Positions 18,601 to 26,105 of a stretch of DNA of 64,000 bases are shown one piece after another (position 1 is the stretch's first letter; each line of letters starts with the position of its first letter). This DNA comes from PVC group bacterium (lineage in GTDB: Bacteria > Verrucomicrobiota > Kiritimatiellia > CAIKKV01). Below the pieces are notes generated by a model that saw nothing but the letters and a program-made list of their open reading frames with translations, made no database searches and was not told where the DNA came from. The position numbers and the translations under genes were made by a program. The stretch lies in the NCBI GenBank assembly GCA_945898015.1, contig CAMDGM010000016.1:1-64000 (forward strand). Reading direction: 5' to 3'.

Positions 18601-20682
18601 CACGTTGTCCCAATCCGCAGCAACCGAAACCGGCCGTTGCCAGCGCAACCCGTCTTCATAAGCGATCGTCTTCTGCACCACCACGGCCAGATCCTGCGTC
18701 TTCGTGGTCGGCAACCGGCCGATCGCCACCTCCGGAACACCATCCTCGTTCACATCGCCCAGCGCCGCATCGATCGCAACCGTCATGCCCTCGCCGGTGG
18801 AAAACCGCTGCCCGGCAATCAGGGTGGGAATCAGGCAGGCGGTGTAATCGTTGACGGACAACCGTTGCTGCTTGAAATCCAGCGCGCCGGCGCCCGCCAG
18901 CAACACATACCGCAACGGATGCCCCGCCCAATTCGTGACGCCATCCGCGCAAAAGGCCCGAATCGCAAGGGGGTCGACCAATCCGTAACTGTACCGGTTA
19001 TAGAGGGATTCGACATCCACGATCCTGACGGTCAAACCATGCGCCGCGCGATAATCAGCCAGCGGCTGCAGGACCGCGCGAAAATCGCCGCGCCAGGCCT
19101 CCGGGGGAATGAGAATGACATAGTCAGCCGAATTCGTGGGCAACGACCAGTCCACGTCACCCACGCCCCGCACCGCCGGCTGCAACGTTCCCGCCGATTT
19201 GGAAAAGACCTGATACACCTGCCCGCTGCCGCCGCAGGGAAATGCGGCGGTCCACGTGTTCGACGCGCTGTCGTAGGTGATCGTGACCGGCGACACCACG
19301 CACGGATGGTTCGTCACGGTCACGTCCAGCACCGCAACATCGTTGGAGGCGAACCTGGAAACGGCCACGGTATTGCCGGCTCCGCCCGTGCAACGCAATC
19401 CGCCATTCCGCGCGCGATACTGCTTCGGGTACGAAAAGCCATAGGACATGCAGAGAAAACGGGTCGAGTCCGTGGCCGGGACGGGAGGCGCCGTGCCAAT
19501 ATTCACCACGTTCAATGTCGCCGTGCCGCCAGTGATGTTGGTGGATGAAAAGGGATACGTGAAAGACACATACTGTTCACTCGACCAACTCGGAGTTCCG
19601 AGCGGCGTGCCGCCGACCGACACGCGCACCGCATGATCGTCCGTATCCACCTCGTAATACGACAGGAGGTTGACGGTCACCACACCGGCCCAAAGACCAG
19701 TGGCACAATCCGACAGGGTCTCGGTATACGACTTGGAACTGCCGGACAAAATCGGGCCCGCGAAGGCAATATACGGCGCCGGCGCATCGGCCAGCGTGCT
19801 ATAGGATACCCGGGCCAGATAATCCGTGCCCTGATGCGTGATGCGATTCACAAAACAGCCGTTAGTAATCGCCGGAACCGGAGGGGTCATCACCTGGCTC
19901 ACCATGGCAACGCCCGTTTCCCGCGCAACCCAGTAGACGTTCTCAGGAGCAAACCGGGATTCGGCCGGAACCCCGTAAAAAAGAAGGTTGTCGCCATCCG
20001 CGGACCAGGCCACGGGAAGGCCCTGGCAACTCAGGCTCAAATTGGTAGTATTGATGGCGTCGGATACGCCGGACACCTCCCACCCCGAGGCATCCGCGAG
20101 CTCCTGGGCGGATACGCGGTAAACTCCCTCCTCCCGCAAGCTCAGGCGAACACGGTCCGCCGGCACGCTATTGGTCCAAAGGCGGACACGGGCGCCGGAT
20201 CCAATCCAAACCTGGGCCGCCCCCGCCGGAGCAGCCCCCCCCTGACTTGGCGGAACCGCAACAGACTGAATCTGAATGGAAGGCGGTTCCTTTTTCACAG
20301 TGCCCGCCCAGTCCGCCACGTGTTGGTCCGGCACGCCAGGGGATGCAATCAGCAATTCATAACGCACCGGATCTCCAGCCTGCACGAGGGGATCCGCCAA
20401 TTCATAGACGGCGCCTTCCTCGTTTCCTTGGGACCGTACAAAACCAACCGATTCCCACGCGCCACCATTCCGCTGACGCATCACACGGAACGCCTCCACG
20501 CCAAGTTCAACGGTGGTCTGCCAGCGAACCCGCACCAGTCCATCCTCGCTCGAGGCCGAGGCCTCGAACCGGCTCAAGGTGGTGGAGGGCGTATAAAGCA
20601 TCACCCCGGGTGCCGCGCCCGCGCATGCCCCTGCAACAACCAGAAACAGCGCAAACAAAAGCCGTTTGGCGCGTCCTGTCAC
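15643..20682 (-). CDS. Giant secreted C25 (gingipain-fold) cysteine peptidase with surface repeats
   Basis: A 1679-residue exported protein. It has a signal peptide (RLLFALFLVVAGACAGAA), an N-terminal fibronectin-like module (~30-140), and a propeptide-like region. The C25 domain spans about 520-880: DYVILIPPEAW, ALGDVNEDGVPEVAIGRLPT, catalytic His755 in FHFFGHTDEQ and catalytic Cys790 in VVMGCRPNRW. The 35-residue His-Cys spacing is close to that of gingipains. Residues ~890-1305 alternate three InlB-type repeats (YYFTGWSGDATGTNNPV) with two Calx-beta-like modules (SVPEGG...RTSGDTDITVS). A last ~60-residue module ends in RLYRVRDVGL. The GTG start at 20682 uses a GGGAG that overlaps the previous gene's stop, so translation is coupled. 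C25 relatives include PorU, the type IX sortase; here no type IX genes are seen. Confidence 0.85.
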   Translation of the reverse strand: MTGRAKRLLFALFLVVAGACAGAAPGVMLYTPSTTLSRFEASASSEDGLVRVRWQTTVELGVEAFRVMRQRNGGAWESVGFVRSQGNEEGAVYELADPLVQAGDPVRYELLIASPGVPDQHVADWAGTVKKEPPSIQIQSVAVPPSQGGAAPAGAAQVWIGSGARVRLWTNSVPADRVRLSLREEGVYRVSAQELADASGWEVSGVSDAINTTNLSLSCQGLPVAWSADGDNLLFYGVPAESRFAPENVYWVARETGVAMVSQVMTPPVPAITNGCFVNRITHQGTDYLARVSYSTLADAPAPYIAFAGPILSGSSKSYTETLSDCATGLWAGVVTVNLLSYYEVDTDDHAVRVSVGGTPLGTPSWSSEQYVSFTYPFSSTNITGGTATLNVVNIGTAPPVPATDSTRFLCMSYGFSYPKQYRARNGGLRCTGGAGNTVAVSRFASNDVAVLDVTVTNHPCVVSPVTITYDSASNTWTAAFPCGGSGQVYQVFSKSAGTLQPAVRGVGDVDWSLPTNSADYVILIPPEAWRGDFRAVLQPLADYRAAHGLTVRIVDVESLYNRYSYGLVDPLAIRAFCADGVTNWAGHPLRYVLLAGAGALDFKQQRLSVNDYTACLIPTLIAGQRFSTGEGMTVAIDAALGDVNEDGVPEVAIGRLPTTKTQDLAVVVQKTIAYEDGLRWQRPVSVAADWDNVGSKAYPFSTGTDRLIEPLEKDGRTTVKHYPIDDTGNLTPVKIGSLFPALSAGAGLFHFFGHTDEQNLGGGSGKLLSNGDVTSNNWKKATILVVMGCRPNRWQSLTTTTCLIPYGLFSADAGFVAGLGATGYMLGDEGENLAVNLYSVGNVSGLLRMGDVWRRGLQLMAGAMPPERLHCYSLIGDPALVFNEDNGPYTLTATAVNGTVTRTPDATNYDNNASVTLTAVPEAGYYFTGWSGDATGTNNPVSVIVTQNMSVTAGFAMNLITVLVDHASISVPEGGLTNFQVKLSAQPTGDTVVAVARTSGDTDITVSEGALLTFSTTNWAAFQSVTLAAAEDNADNSNGLASITCHGDGWVDAAVEAVERDDDYSLIVTAVTGVVAKDPDSAFYDNGMGVTLIASANTGRHFAGWSGDVSGSTNPVVITMDADKQVVASFALNVITVLTDRASVSVPEGGSTNIRVRLSAQPTGDTVVAVARTSGDTDITVSGGANLSFSTVNWPVYQSVTLTAAEDNSDNVNGGATITFQGVGVTPATVEAVEMDDDYTLTATAVNGVVTKTPDLPYYDRGTKVVLTVLPRPLYFFAGWTGSLTGTNNPVYVRVNANKSVTAHCAAPLVVLPPRAIGSKSFTARWKWAEDGAPEGELSVASGIGFTPLVPGYESRYIVNVAECVVTNLIAGRDYWYRIRRRMPDGSVSPWFSAMKVKTGKGMPAFSRLLSEGPVSKGVSQAFVITNLMSGSGVFSVKSSNTNAVNVGLMDGTMKLQYVWKGASHATVTMTLSRPETGYKVSYGTALSRAYGSVAIIATSRVVNAGARVTQDLILENRTGGLVYGVRVRALGLDQATWLINRTGLDPVSGAAIRELPCVLPTGAQVVVRLVYNLAYQAQAKARPVAYEAWAVMTPVEGAFPVNRAMAISQKVLYDGLWLLGFPANRNRLYSVEYSDNGGAVWTLSASGLRATANYLLWLDLDEGASTQRLYRVRDVGL

Positions 20683-20685
20683 ACG

Positions 20686-23619
20686 CTACTCCCGCATGCC
20701 AATCTTGAAAAACCCGACAGGAAGGGACGGATCCACAGGCACAAAGGTTTCGGTCCGGGCCTGCGTGGCCACAACCGTGGCAATCACGTCCCAGGGACCG
20801 CTCAGCTGCACGGTGCGATACACGTTGTACGTGCGGCCGGGAATGCTGTCCCACTGCAGTTTCACGCCATTCTTGTCCATGCTCACCATGGCGGCGGAAA
20901 AGCTGCCAATGGCCACATTGTAGGCTGTGTGATAAACGCCTTCGTCATCCCGCACCATCAGGCTCACGACATCGGCGGCGGTCAACCCCGGCACCACGAA
21001 CCGGTACGCGTGATTCCCCTCGCCCGTGGCCTCCTGCCGCCCGACTTCCACCCACTGGCCGGCGCGGCGCAGGTACACCACAATGTCGTTCTGCCCCGCT
21101 TCTTCAATCGTCTGGAATTCCACCACCACACCCTCGGCGGTCTCGTACGCGCGGAGGCGCACCTCCGCCGCGTTCGGGGTCGAGTTCAAGTTCAACACAA
21201 CGAACCCGCCGGTGGGATCATTGACGTAATGGATGTAGTAATTGGTGTTTCCGCCGCCAATGTGCAGGGCCGTGTTGTTCTCCAAAATATTCCCGGCTGT
21301 ATCCCGGAAATAGCCGGTCACGCCCGTCCAGACCACGTTGCTGGCAATCGTGCAGCCCTCACCGCTGAGCGTGCCGATATCCAGAATGGAAACTCCGTTG
21401 TTCAGCGCCAGGCTTCCCTGCATCAGGATGTCCATCTTGTCGCACACATTGCCATCGGGACTGGGACTGACCTCAACCTTGTACGTCGAGCCCGACTCGA
21501 AAACCGTGTTGCTGCCGATCAGCAGCTTTCCCACGCCGTCCACACCCGGAGCCACGGTCCCGCCGCTCTTCGCCGTCACCGTGCCGCTAACCGTTCCCGT
21601 GCCCCCCAGCGTTCCCGTGTTGTTCACCGTCACCGCGCCCGACCCCGTGCCCGAGCCACTGGTATTGACCACCAACAGCGTGCCGGCATTGACCGCCGTC
21701 GGGCCGGAATACGTGTTGGCGCTGTTCAGGATAACCGTCCCGCTGCCGTTCTGGGCCACGCCGCCGGTCCCGGAAATGAGGCCGTTGAATTCGACCCCTT
21801 CCGTGACCGTGTCGGTCTGATTGAAGGCCAGCGTGCCATTATCCGTAATGACGCTGTTCACGTTGAGCGAACCTGTGTCGCCACCGTTCCCAAGCTGCAA
21901 CGTTCCCCCTGAAATCGTGGTGGTGCCGCTGTAGGTGCTGGCGCCGGAAAGGGCAAGCACACCCGAACCCGCCTTGACCAAGCTGCCGGTTCCTATGACG
22001 TTATTGGCGATGATCCCCGAATAGTCCACAACACAATTCGTCTGGACCTGAAGGGTCCCGGTACCAGCCCACAGCGTTGGGCCCAGCGCAATGCCACGAT
22101 AGCCGTCAAGCGTGAAACTGGCGGTGCCCATCAGCGTTCCACCATTGAGCACAATCCGACCAGCCGTCGCCGCCGCCGGCGCGGCTCCCAGATTAAGGTC
22201 TGAACTGACCGAGACCACTCCGCTGTTCACGATGGTCCGGCCCGAATAGGCGTTCTCGCCGGAAAGCGTCAATGTGCCGGATCCATCCATCACCACATCC
22301 CCGTGCCCCACCAGATAACTACCGGCGCCATCCGTGCCGTCCCCGTCAATCGCCCCTGAAATCAAAATGTTACCGGCCCCCGCCACATAAAGATTTTCAA
22401 ACCCATTAAGCGGTACGGTTTCTGTGTCCGTATTAATGAAAGTGGAACCGGACAGCGTCAGTGTGGTGCCGGCCTCAGCACTGACAACCGACTTGCCAGA
22501 CGAATTGATGGCGATCTCCAGTCCGCCAGAACACGTGTTGCTGCCCGACATATTGACCAGATAAGAATAGTCCAAGGACAACGGCTTGGGCATCGTGATC
22601 CCACCCGACAGTTCCAACGTTGAAAGATTGTTCACTACCACAGGTGTTGCAGCATAGGTGCCAAAAGCCTTCCCACTTGTAATTTTCACAATGTAGGCAT
22701 AAATCATAGTGCTTCCATTATACGTATTGGTACCGAAAAGCGAAATTGTTCCTTCACCGTCCAACCTTAATCCATATGTCGGCTGCGTATTCATCGCGCT
22801 AATCACGCCGCCGTATGTAAGCGTAACACCACTGACAGCCCAGAAACCAGTATCACCGCCCGACGCTATGATTTTGGTCAATCTTTTGCTGTTGAGCGTA
22901 AATGAGGATGTGGCCTCCAGATATCCGCCGTTCAGTTCAATATTCAAGCCCGCTGTTCCCGGGACCGTTCCCAGATTGCTATCCTTGCTGACGGCAAGAA
23001 AACCCTGCGTGAGCGTGTTTTTCCCGCTATAAGTGTTATCGCGGGTTAGCGTCACCGTTCCCGAGCCATCCTTGATCAACCCACCTGAACCGGAAACAAT
23101 GCCGGAGACCACAATAGGGCCATCGGCCCCGATGGCATAATTTGCTTTGAGCGTCACCGTATTGCCGGCATTGGTGATGTTTCCGCTCAGGGTGAGCGTG
23201 CCGATATAACTTTCGAAAAACTTGCCCTCTGCTGTAAGTGTGAGCGGAATTCCCCATGCATTATTCCCCGTATTTCCAAACGTTCCGTTAAGGGTAATCG
23301 CATTGCCGGACAGATTGAAACCGCTCTCGCTAATGACGACAGTCCCCACGCTCGTGAGCAGATCGTTGTAATTCGTCTGCTGGGTCGTGCCGCTGAAGGT
23401 AAGCCCATCTCCATCGCTGGGCAATCCACCCGTCCAGTTGGCAGCATCGCTCCAATTCGAAGTACTCCCGAGTCCCGTCCACGTGTGATTGGTCTCCGCA
23501 TAGGCAGGCAAGGCCACCGCCAGCATCGCGAGAATCAGGCCCGACAACCACATTTTCGGGAAAGCCATGGCTTCAGTAAAGACGTCTTTCTCTCGCATCG
23601 AGACCACTGTTTTTTTCAT
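20686..23619 (-). CDS. Secreted autotransporter-associated beta-strand repeat protein with shared C-terminal module
   Basis: A protein of about 977 residues with an extended N terminus and signal peptide (KMWLSGLILAMLAVALPAYA). Most of it consists of beta-helix repeats of the autotransporter-associated type (GSGTVTLTRDNTYSG, GSGVLALSGASTYSG, GGTLQLGNGG, GTVILNSANTYSG). There is no C-terminal autotransporter barrel. Instead the last ~160 residues form two sandwich-like modules ending in LQWDSIPGRTYNVY ... GFFKIGMRE, closely similar to the end of the neighbouring 442-residue protein. I take it as a surface or secreted adhesin-like protein. The start is uncertain: ATGs at 23619, 23598 and 23568 are all possible. 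Its stop lies 3 bases before the C25 peptidase start. Confidence 0.75.
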   Translation of the reverse strand: MKKTVVSMREKDVFTEAMAFPKMWLSGLILAMLAVALPAYAETNHTWTGLGSTSNWSDAANWTGGLPSDGDGLTFSGTTQQTNYNDLLTSVGTVVISESGFNLSGNAITLNGTFGNTGNNAWGIPLTLTAEGKFFESYIGTLTLSGNITNAGNTVTLKANYAIGADGPIVVSGIVSGSGGLIKDGSGTVTLTRDNTYSGKNTLTQGFLAVSKDSNLGTVPGTAGLNIELNGGYLEATSSFTLNSKRLTKIIASGGDTGFWAVSGVTLTYGGVISAMNTQPTYGLRLDGEGTISLFGTNTYNGSTMIYAYIVKITSGKAFGTYAATPVVVNNLSTLELSGGITMPKPLSLDYSYLVNMSGSNTCSGGLEIAINSSGKSVVSAEAGTTLTLSGSTFINTDTETVPLNGFENLYVAGAGNILISGAIDGDGTDGAGSYLVGHGDVVMDGSGTLTLSGENAYSGRTIVNSGVVSVSSDLNLGAAPAAATAGRIVLNGGTLMGTASFTLDGYRGIALGPTLWAGTGTLQVQTNCVVDYSGIIANNVIGTGSLVKAGSGVLALSGASTYSGTTTISGGTLQLGNGGDTGSLNVNSVITDNGTLAFNQTDTVTEGVEFNGLISGTGGVAQNGSGTVILNSANTYSGPTAVNAGTLLVVNTSGSGTGSGAVTVNNTGTLGGTGTVSGTVTAKSGGTVAPGVDGVGKLLIGSNTVFESGSTYKVEVSPSPDGNVCDKMDILMQGSLALNNGVSILDIGTLSGEGCTIASNVVWTGVTGYFRDTAGNILENNTALHIGGGNTNYYIHYVNDPTGGFVVLNLNSTPNAAEVRLRAYETAEGVVVEFQTIEEAGQNDIVVYLRRAGQWVEVGRQEATGEGNHAYRFVVPGLTAADVVSLMVRDDEGVYHTAYNVAIGSFSAAMVSMDKNGVKLQWDSIPGRTYNVYRTVQLSGPWDVIATVVATQARTETFVPVDPSLPVGFFKIGMRE

Positions 23620-23690
23620 TTTAGGCGCGCTCCAATCCGTATGACAAATCAAAAAGGAAATACGTCTCCAACACTACCAAAGATATAATA

Positions 23691-23720
23691 AGCCTATCAT
23701 AAATCGGGGCTGCCCGTCAA
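23691..23720 (-). promoter_or_regulatory. Possible promoter of the secreted-protein/peptidase/peptide operon
   Basis: On the minus strand TTGACG (23720-23715) is followed after 18 bases by TAGGCT (23696-23691), and then an AT-rich TATTATATC stretch. This is the only promoter-like pair in the gap upstream of the 977-residue gene. The match is moderate. Confidence 0.35.
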
Positions 23721-23747
23721 TAAATACCACGACGATCATGCCGGCGA

Positions 23748-23855
23748 GGCGCATCTCTGAGTTTTGGCAAAAAGAAGGCCATTCAACGGGCTGTTCTTGG
23801 GGAACCAGCTCAACCGGCAAAACAACCGAAAAACACCAAAACTCAGAGTGGCGCC
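23748..23855. repeat. Long inverted repeat in the gap between two secreted-protein genes
   Basis: Arms of 20 bases (23748-23767 and 23836-23855) pair at 18 of 20 positions, with a 15-base perfect core around CTCTGAGTTTTGG. They enclose 68 bases that themselves contain short partial complements (GGCTGTTC / GGAACCAGC). The right arm ends 5 bases from the stop of the 442-residue gene. It could be a large bidirectional transcription end, an RNA element or a remnant of a small mobile element. Confidence 0.6.
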
Positions 23856-23860
23856 CTCTT

Positions 23861-25189
23861 CTATTTCAGCAAAACCCTGAAAAATCCAGACGACGCCTTC
23901 GGATCAGGATAGGCCACAAACACACGGGTCGCGGTGGCGACTGCCACCACCTGGGTCACGGTCTGCCAGGGAGCGCCCAAACGCTCCACCCACTGGACGG
24001 CATACTCCCGGGCCGGAAGACTGTTAAACGACAACGTCGCGCCAGTCGCAGACATATGGATCATCTCCGCGGCAAAGGGCGTGACCGTGACCCCCGGAGC
24101 AGACCACCCTGTCCCCGCTTCGTCCCGGACCGCGAAGTTATAGGTGCCGCCCACCGCCAGATCGGGAACCAAAAACCGGCACGTCAGCCGCGCACAGGCC
24201 GTCACATTCGTCTCACCCGTCCAGACAACCTGGCCGGCGGCATCCAGCACGGACAGCAGCATGACACCCTCGTTCGCCACATCATACGCCACAAATTCCA
24301 CGTAGGTGCCGCCCATCGCCTGATAGGCATGCAAAGCCATGCCCGAACTCGTGGGCGTGCTGTAAACCGTCGACCACCCCTGCGTCACCAGACTGGACGG
24401 CGTGGCGCCACCGGCGATGTCGGTCGTTAGCGGATTATGATCGGTCGCATTGTCAATCGACGCCAAGGCCACCCGCCACTGCTGATTGCTGGTCAACCCC
24501 GTATATGTCTGCAAATAGGACCACTTGACCGCATAGTCAATAACCGTCGTCATGCCAAAGTTGGTGGTGCCCGCTTGATCAATGGTGCGCACATACCCAT
24601 CCGTGGTGCGATACGTCGATCCGCTTATAAGGCCATTGATATCGTTCGTCCCTTTCTTGCCCGCATCTCCATCCACATCGTCCATCCGGGTGCTTTTCCA
24701 ATCGACGCCGATCACCGACCGGACCGACATTTCCAAGCCATGCTTCGTATTGTCGTTCGACTTGCTGTCCCACGTAAACGCGTAATCCGGGTTCCCGTCA
24801 TCCGTGCCGGCCTGGAGTGCCCCCGAGACATAATTACTGCCGATCAGATTGATCAACACGAAATGTGCATTGTGGAAGGTAGTGCCGGGAATCACGGTGT
24901 CAATCTGAACGCGCATCCGAAAAAACAGATAGTCACTATTACGAGCATAATAGGCGCCTGAATTAGTCGTATCGCCGACAAAATCCGACTCGGGATGTGC
25001 CACCCCATCGGTGGGATCATTCAGTGAATTCAATGCGACCCAATTCGTCGGCCAACTGGCATACGTGCCGATGACGTTGTTGGTCGTCGATGCAAACCCC
25101 GTGGATATTCCAAGAAGACCATATACCGCCATGAAAAAGATAACCATTCCATGCCGGTTAAGCGAAATTTTTGTCGATCCATACCGCAT
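23861..25189 (-). CDS. Secreted protein of unknown function with shared C-terminal module
   Basis: A 442-residue exported protein (signal segment MVIFFMAVYGLLGISTGFAS). The N-terminal ~280 residues are a beta-rich domain (RNSDYLFFRMRVQIDTVIPG, NPDYAFTWDSKSND, DYAVKWSYLQTYTG), reminiscent of carbohydrate-binding or surface-display domains, but I do not recognise a family. The last ~160 residues parallel the C-terminus of the 977-residue neighbour: YVEFVAYDV ... CRFLVPDLAVGGTYNFAVRDEAG, then LSFNSLPAREYAVQW ... GFFRVLLK. That suggests a common secretion, anchoring or processing signal. The ATG at 25189 has only a weak ribosome-binding site. A palindrome lies in its promoter spacer. Confidence 0.65.
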   Translation of the reverse strand: MRYGSTKISLNRHGMVIFFMAVYGLLGISTGFASTTNNVIGTYASWPTNWVALNSLNDPTDGVAHPESDFVGDTTNSGAYYARNSDYLFFRMRVQIDTVIPGTTFHNAHFVLINLIGSNYVSGALQAGTDDGNPDYAFTWDSKSNDNTKHGLEMSVRSVIGVDWKSTRMDDVDGDAGKKGTNDINGLISGSTYRTTDGYVRTIDQAGTTNFGMTTVIDYAVKWSYLQTYTGLTSNQQWRVALASIDNATDHNPLTTDIAGGATPSSLVTQGWSTVYSTPTSSGMALHAYQAMGGTYVEFVAYDVANEGVMLLSVLDAAGQVVWTGETNVTACARLTCRFLVPDLAVGGTYNFAVRDEAGTGWSAPGVTVTPFAAEMIHMSATGATLSFNSLPAREYAVQWVERLGAPWQTVTQVVAVATATRVFVAYPDPKASSGFFRVLLK

Positions 25190-25249
25190 AAATTTCTCGG
25201 CTTCTTCCGAACGTGCCCACAAATTAAATCAGGCTCACGCCTCAAACAG

Positions 25250-25277
25250 AATCTATTTGTAAAAATATTACAAACAA
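25250..25277 (-). promoter_or_regulatory. Promoter with embedded palindrome upstream of the 442-aa secreted protein
   Basis: On the minus strand TTGTTT (25277-25272) and TAGATT (25255-25250) are 16 bases apart. The perfect palindrome TTTGTAA-N5-TTACAAA (25256-25274) fills the spacer and overlaps the -35 element, the position expected for a repressor operator. It also lies 3' of btuD, so it could instead end that transcript, although no T run follows. Confidence 0.4.
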
Positions 25278-25316
25278 GCATGTCTGTCCATATCTATCTT
25301 TTAACAAATTTTAGCA

Positions 25317-26105
25317 CTATTTTCGAATGACGGGAAAAAACGCCATAGCGCCGTCTTCGGGATCACGTCGCACGCGAATATCGCAATGGTACACCTCTCG
25401 GAGCCGGGCTTCGGTCAGCACCTCTTCCGGAGAACCCTGGGCGACCAACCGGCCATGATCCATGAGCAAAATACAGGGGCAAAAACTGGCGGCCAGGTTC
25501 AAATCGTGGCTCGTGAGCAGCACGGTGACCCCCTGCTCCCGATTCAACCGCTCCACAATCCGCATGATATCCAACCGATGATTGATGTCGAGGTGCGAGG
25601 TCGCTTCGTCCAGCAGGATCAACCTCGGCTCCTGCGCCAACGCCATGGCCACCACCGCGCGCTGCCGCTCCCCGCCGCTCAACTCGGTGATCGACCGATT
25701 CCGCAAATCCGTCACATCCGTCTGGGCCATCGCCCTCTCCACGGCCTCGTGGTCGGCCCGCGAGGCCCCCGCCCACCGACTGATCCGGGCCGTACGCCCC
25801 ATCATGACGAAGGCCTCCACGGAAAAAGGCATCGGCACTTCCATTTCCTGGGGCACCACGCCCACCAGTCCCGCACGTTCTGCCGCCGAAAACGATTCCA
25901 ATTCCCTTCCGAAAAGACGAACCGTGCCCGCACGCGGTGTCAACAAGCCTGTGATGACGCGGAACAGCGTGCTCTTGCCGGCCCCGTTGGGGCCCAGCAG
26001 GGCCGCCATGCCGCCTTCCTCGAGCTCAAAATCAACCCCGTTCAAAACGGTCCGGGTTCCATACCCCGCGGTCACGCCCGACAAACTGATGGCACCCGGT
26101 TTCAT
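25317..26105 (-). CDS. btuD: Cobamide ABC importer ATP-binding protein
   Basis: The 262-residue ATPase powers import of cobamides through BtuC. Walker A is GPNGAGKST, the signature is ELSGGERQR, Walker B is PRLILLDEATSHLD and the switch is LTSHDL. The family is shared with iron-siderophore importers (FecE/FhuC), so the B12 assignment rests on the operon: riboswitch, btuF, cob genes and btuB upstream. The ATG at 26105 overlaps the btuC stop (ATGA). An upstream in-frame start at 26144 would lie deep in btuC and is less likely. It is the last gene of the operon. Confidence 0.87.
   Translation of the reverse strand: MKPGAISLSGVTAGYGTRTVLNGVDFELEEGGMAALLGPNGAGKSTLFRVITGLLTPRAGTVRLFGRELESFSAAERAGLVGVVPQEMEVPMPFSVEAFVMMGRTARISRWAGASRADHEAVERAMAQTDVTDLRNRSITELSGGERQRAVVAMALAQEPRLILLDEATSHLDINHRLDIMRIVERLNREQGVTVLLTSHDLNLAASFCPCILLMDHGRLVAQGSPEEVLTEARLREVYHCDIRVRRDPEDGAMAFFPVIRK

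Noticed and set aside
20686-23619. Type V autotransporter
   Set aside because: It has autotransporter-associated repeats but no C-terminal 12-strand barrel; the end is the shared sandwich module.
15643-25189. Type IX secretion system locus
   Set aside because: C25 peptidase and shared C-terminal modules suggested it, but no PorV/GldKLMN/Sov-like genes are in the window, and the C-terminal modules do not match the known type IX signal families by eye.
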